From Pikeienuella piscinae (GTDB taxonomy: Bacteria; Pseudomonadota; Alphaproteobacteria; Rhodobacterales; Rhodobacteraceae), in NCBI RefSeq assembly GCF_011044155.1, contig NZ_CP049056.1, positions 3,166,001 to 3,230,000 of the forward strand: 64,000 nt of DNA, in the 5' to 3' direction. Position 1 is the stretch's first letter, and each line of letters begins with the position of its first letter. Positions 62,901 through 64,000 of the stretch are shown one piece after another. The notes beneath the pieces were generated by a model. That model had not been told where the DNA came from, searched no databases, and saw nothing but the letters and a program-made list of their open reading frames with translations. The position numbers were made by a program, and so were the translations under genes.

Positions 62901-64000
62901 GAGGACCAGCCGCTGGCGCTCGAGATCGCGGCGGTCTCGCCCGACGCGGTCGCCGTCACGATCGCCGGCCTGCCCGAGGGCGCCGCCCTCTCCGCCGGGA
63001 CCGACAATGGCGACGGGAGCTGGACCCTCGAGCCCGCCGAGCTCCAAGGCCTGACGCTGACCCCGCCGGCGGATTTCGCGGGCCGCTTCGAGCTTGCGGT
63101 GACCGCCGTCGCGACCGACGGCGCCGATACCGCCCTCGCCGCCGGGACCATCGCCGTCGCCATCGCCCCCGTCGCCGACGCGCCGAGCCTCTCGGTCGCC
63201 CCGGCCGCGGGCGCCGAGGACCAGCCGATCGCGCTCGAGATCCAGGCCGCCGCGACCGACGCGGACGGCTCCGAGACCCTCTCGATCGCCATCTCCGGCC
63301 TGCCCGAAGGCGCCGCCCTCTCCGCCGGGACCGATAATGGCGACGGGAGCTGGACCCTCGATCCCGCCGAGCTCCAAGGCCTGACGCTGACCCCGCCGGC
63401 GGAGTTCGCGGGCCGCTTCGAGCTCACCGTCGAGACCGTCGCCGCCGACGGCGCCGCGGCGCCCGCCGTCGCGACCGCCGCGCTCGCCGTCGAGGTGACC
63501 CCGGTCGCCGACGCGCCGAGCCTGACGCTGGCCGACGCCGCCGGGAGCGAGGACCAGCCGCTGGCGCTCGAGATCGCGGCGGTCTCGCCCGACGCGGTCG
63601 CCGTCACGATCGCCGGCCTGCCCGAGGGCGCCGCCCTCTCCGCCGGGACCGACAATGGCGACGGGAGCTGGACCCTCGAGCCCGCCGAGCTCCAAGGCCT
63701 GACGCTGACCCCGCCGGCGGATTTCGCGGGCCGCTTCGAGCTTGCGGTGACCGCCGTCGCGACCGACGGCGCCGATACCGCCCTCGCCGCCGGGACCATC
63801 GCCGTCGCCATCGCCCCCGTCGCCGACGCGCCGAGCCTCTCGGTCGCCCCGGCCGCGGGCGCCGAGGACCAGCCGATCGCGCTCGAGATCCAGGCCGCCG
63901 CGACCGACGCGGACGGCTCCGAGACCCTCTCGATCGCCATCTCCGGCCTGCCCGAAGGCGCCGCCCTCTCCGCCGGGACCGATAATGGCGACGGGAGCTG
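53931..64000 (+). CDS. Giant tandem-repeat adhesin, type I secretion substrate (5' part)
   Basis: Plus-strand frame from ATG 53931, with GGAG 8 bp upstream, open without stop to the window edge (over 3,350 codons). Residues 1-143 are a low-complexity acidic N-terminus (QYDPHAAAEPQDSE, SDSDIANALGLYLQAGG) without a Sec signal peptide, as for type I substrates. From residue 144 the protein is a repeat of 216 residues composed of two related beta-sandwich-like domains: one of ~105 (ADAPSLTLADAAGSEDQPLA...) and one of ~111 (ADAPSLSVAPAAGAEDQPIA...) that includes DADGSETLSIAISGLPEGA, the calcium-site pattern of cadherin-like/RTX-associated repeats. Both have NGDGSWTL and LTLTPPA. Length, composition and neighbours indicate a LapA/Bap-like surface adhesin whose C-terminal RTX and secretion signal lie beyond the window. 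Confidence 0.9.
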   Translation, partial: MSGTSGKDGAGRRQDLDGRAESEHTLEKTDAALPNIHTGSVDQYDPHAAAEPQDSETAPGGADSAPNQSRASEPRPDAPDNLPPSVPEGAEPIPEAGIWSDSDIANALGLYLQAGGPRFDDEAVKLDAPDEGVAPASPVFGARETVAADGAAAPAVATAALAVEVTPVADAPSLTLADAAGSEDQPLALEIAAVSPDAVAVTIAGLPEGAALSAGTDNGDGSWTLEPAELQGLTLTPPADFAGRFELAVTAVATDGADTALAAGTIAVAIAPVADAPSLSVAPAAGAEDQPIALEIQAAATDADGSETLSIAISGLPEGAALSAGTDNGDGSWTLDPAELQGLTLTPPAEFAGRFELTVETVAADGAAAPAVATAALAVEVTPVADAPSLTLADAAGSEDQPLALEIAAVSPDAVAVTIAGLPEGAALSAGTDNGDGSWTLEPAELQGLTLTPPADFAGRFELAVTAVATDGADTALAAGTIAVAIAPVADAPSLSVAPAAGAEDQPIALEIQAAATDADGSETLSIAISGLPEGAALSAGTDNGDGSWTLDPAELQGLTLTPPAEFAGRFELTVETVAADGAAAPAVATAALAVEVTPVADAPSLTLADAAGSEDQPLALEIAAVSPDAVAVTIAGLPEGAALSAGTDNGDGSWTLEPAELQGLTLTPPADFAGRFELAVTAVATDGADTALAAGTIAVAIAPVADAPSLSVAPAAGAEDQPIALEIQAAATDADGSETLSIAISGLPEGAALSAGTDNGDGSWTLDPAELQGLTLTPPAEFAGRFELTVETVAADGAAAPAVATAALAVEVTPVADAPSLTLADAAGSEDQPLALEIAAVSPDAVAVTIAGLPEGAALSAGTDNGDGSWTLEPAELQGLTLTPPADFAGRFELAVTAVATDGADTALAAGTIAVAIAPVADAPSLSVAPAAGAEDQPIALEIQAAATDADGSETLSIAISGLPEGAALSAGTDNGDGSWTLDPAELQGLTLTPPAEFAGRFELTVETVAADGAAAPAVATAALAVEVTPVADAPSLTLADAAGSEDQPLALEIAAVSPDAVAVTIAGLPEGAALSAGTDNGDGSWTLEPAELQGLTLTPPADFAGRFELAVTAVATDGADTALAAGTIAVAIAPVADAPSLSVAPAAGAEDQPIALEIQAAATDADGSETLSIAISGLPEGAALSAGTDNGDGSWTLDPAELQGLTLTPPAEFAGRFELTVETVAADGAAAPAVATAALAVEVTPVADAPSLTLADAAGSEDQPLALEIAAVSPDAVAVTIAGLPEGAALSAGTDNGDGSWTLEPAELQGLTLTPPADFAGRFELAVTAVATDGADTALAAGTIAVAIAPVADAPSLSVAPAAGAEDQPIALEIQAAATDADGSETLSIAISGLPEGAALSAGTDNGDGSWTLDPAELQGLTLTPPAEFAGRFELTVETVAADGAAAPAVATAALAVEVTPVADAPSLTLADAAGSEDQPLALEIAAVSPDAVAVTIAGLPEGAALSAGTDNGDGSWTLEPAELQGLTLTPPADFAGRFELAVTAVATDGADTALAAGTIAVAIAPVADAPSLSVAPAAGAEDQPIALEIQAAATDADGSETLSIAISGLPEGAALSAGTDNGDGSWTLDPAELQGLTLTPPAEFAGRFELTVETVAADGAAAPAVATAALAVEVTPVADAPSLTLADAAGSEDQPLALEIAAVSPDAVAVTIAGLPEGAALSAGTDNGDGSWTLEPAELQGLTLTPPADFAGRFELAVTAVATDGADTALAAGTIAVAIAPVADAPSLSVAPAAGAEDQPIALEIQAAATDADGSETLSIAISGLPEGAALSAGTDNGDGSWTLDPAELQGLTLTPPAEFAGRFELTVETVAADGAAAPAVATAALAVEVTPVADAPSLTLADAAGSEDQPLALEIAAVSPDAVAVTIAGLPEGAALSAGTDNGDGSWTLEPAELQGLTLTPPADFAGRFELAVTAVATDGADTALAAGTIAVAIAPVADAPSLSVAPAAGAEDQPIALEIQAAATDADGSETLSIAISGLPEGAALSAGTDNGDGSWTLDPAELQGLTLTPPAEFAGRFELTVETVAADGAAAPAVATAALAVEVTPVADAPSLTLADAAGSEDQPLALEIAAVSPDAVAVTIAGLPEGAALSAGTDNGDGSWTLEPAELQGLTLTPPADFAGRFELAVTAVATDGADTALAAGTIAVAIAPVADAPSLSVAPAAGAEDQPIALEIQAAATDADGSETLSIAISGLPEGAALSAGTDNGDGSWTLDPAELQGLTLTPPAEFAGRFELTVETVAADGAAAPAVATAALAVEVTPVADAPSLTLADAAGSEDQPLALEIAAVSPDAVAVTIAGLPEGAALSAGTDNGDGSWTLEPAELQGLTLTPPADFAGRFELAVTAVATDGADTALAAGTIAVAIAPVADAPSLSVAPAAGAEDQPIALEIQAAATDADGSETLSIAISGLPEGAALSAGTDNGDGSWTLDPAELQGLTLTPPAEFAGRFELTVETVAADGAAAPAVATAALAVEVTPVADAPSLTLADAAGSEDQPLALEIAAVSPDAVAVTIAGLPEGAALSAGTDNGDGSWTLEPAELQGLTLTPPADFAGRFELAVTAVATDGADTALAAGTIAVAIAPVADAPSLSVAPAAGAEDQPIALEIQAAATDADGSETLSIAISGLPEGAALSAGTDNGDGSWTLDPAELQGLTLTPPAEFAGRFELTVETVAADGAAAPAVATAALAVEVTPVADAPSLTLADAAGSEDQPLALEIAAVSPDAVAVTIAGLPEGAALSAGTDNGDGSWTLEPAELQGLTLTPPADFAGRFELAVTAVATDGADTALAAGTIAVAIAPVADAPSLSVAPAAGAEDQPIALEIQAAATDADGSETLSIAISGLPEGAALSAGTDNGDGSWTLDPAELQGLTLTPPAEFAGRFELTVETVAADGAAAPAVATAALAVEVTPVADAPSLTLADAAGSEDQPLALEIAAVSPDAVAVTIAGLPEGAALSAGTDNGDGSWTLEPAELQGLTLTPPADFAGRFELAVTAVATDGADTALAAGTIAVAIAPVADAPSLSVAPAAGAEDQPIALEIQAAATDADGSETLSIAISGLPEGAALSAGTDNGDGSWTLDPAELQGLTLTPPAEFAGRFELTVETVAADGAAAPAVATAALAVEVTPVADAPSLTLADAAGSEDQPLALEIAAVSPDAVAVTIAGLPEGAALSAGTDNGDGSWTLEPAELQGLTLTPPADFAGRFELAVTAVATDGADTALAAGTIAVAIAPVADAPSLSVAPAAGAEDQPIALEIQAAATDADGSETLSIAISGLPEGAALSAGTDNGDGS
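54360..64000 (+). repeat. Tandem array of a 648-bp coding unit, about 14.9 copies, no differences seen
   Basis: The unit beginning GAGACCGTCGCCGCC recurs at 54360, 55008, 55656 and every 648 bp to the window end. 648 is a multiple of three, so the frame of the adhesin gene is kept. Comparing corresponding lines (for example 54421 with 57661 and 60901) shows no base change. Within each unit two half-units share long identical stretches around GGCGACGGGAGCTGGACC. The array continues past base 64000, so total copy number is unknown. Confidence 0.97.

Noticed and set aside
53844-63940. Two very long minus-strand open frames (over 3,280 codons each) antisense to the repeats
   Set aside because: They are open only because the 648-bp unit is GC-rich and repeats in a multiple of three, so lack of stops is copied. 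Their products (runs of Gly/Arg or Ala/Ser) have no domain, and the plus-strand frame has a ribosome site, type I secretion neighbours and clear adhesin domains.

Overview
The window is high-GC DNA from an alphaproteobacterium. Gene content suggests Rhodobacterales or a close relative, but no rRNA or core phylogenetic marker is present, so this is an inference. It mixes ordinary metabolic operons with a mobile, defence-rich stretch and ends inside a giant surface-adhesin gene.

Bases 1-4,130 hold the 3' end of an oligopeptide-type ABC permease gene, a type I phosphodiesterase/nucleotide pyrophosphatase-family gene, a frameshifted IS110-family transposase, and an IS5-family element with its own terminal repeats and TCA target duplication. 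Bases 4,730-8,840 form a compact recombinase module: a hypothetical gene, two small excisionase-like HTH genes, a symmetric 55-bp dyad, and two overlapping tyrosine recombinase genes that both keep the R/H/R/H/Y catalytic set. Bases 9,298-11,658 encode an unusual 786-residue protein with hydrophobic segments and a central PD-(D/E)XK-like (D...QxK) motif. Next comes a complete type I-C CRISPR-Cas locus on the minus strand: a 23-repeat array at 11,804-13,274, then cas2, cas1, cas4, cas7, cas8c, cas5c and cas3 up to about 21,100. A tRNA-Gly(CCC) gene follows directly, with its 3' part and downstream flank duplicated 140 bp further on, as at an integration site. Bases 21,504-23,528 are nested IS3, IS21, IS427-type and IS5 remnants.

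Bases 23,867-31,650 contain a D-2-hydroxyacid dehydrogenase gene, a LysR regulator divergent from an MttB-family methyltransferase gene, a GcvT-like gene cut off by an IS3 remnant, and a sulfur operon (Crp/Fnr regulator, DUF2892, two YeeE/YedE half-transporters, persulfide-dioxygenase-like hydrolase, bacterioferritin-like protein). Bases 32,026-41,461 form one long minus-strand acyl-CoA/branched-chain-substrate operon: acyl-CoA dehydrogenase, decayed thiolase and DUF35 partner, enoyl-CoA hydratase, LivK-H-M-G-F ABC transporter, acyl-CoA ligase and MaoC hydratase, with a divergent GntR regulator. Bases 42,592-46,404 carry a RuBisCO-like protein and a DUF1537 sugar-acid kinase with their own GntR regulator, flanked by IS6 and IS66 debris.

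From 47,617 to the end is a giant-adhesin export system: HlyD-type adaptor, two ABC exporter subunits (one with degenerate ATPase motifs), an OmpR-type response regulator, and, divergent from it on the plus strand, the adhesin gene itself starting at 53,931. From 54,360 to the window edge that gene consists of a 648-bp (216-codon) unit repeated about 14.9 times with no difference seen between copies.
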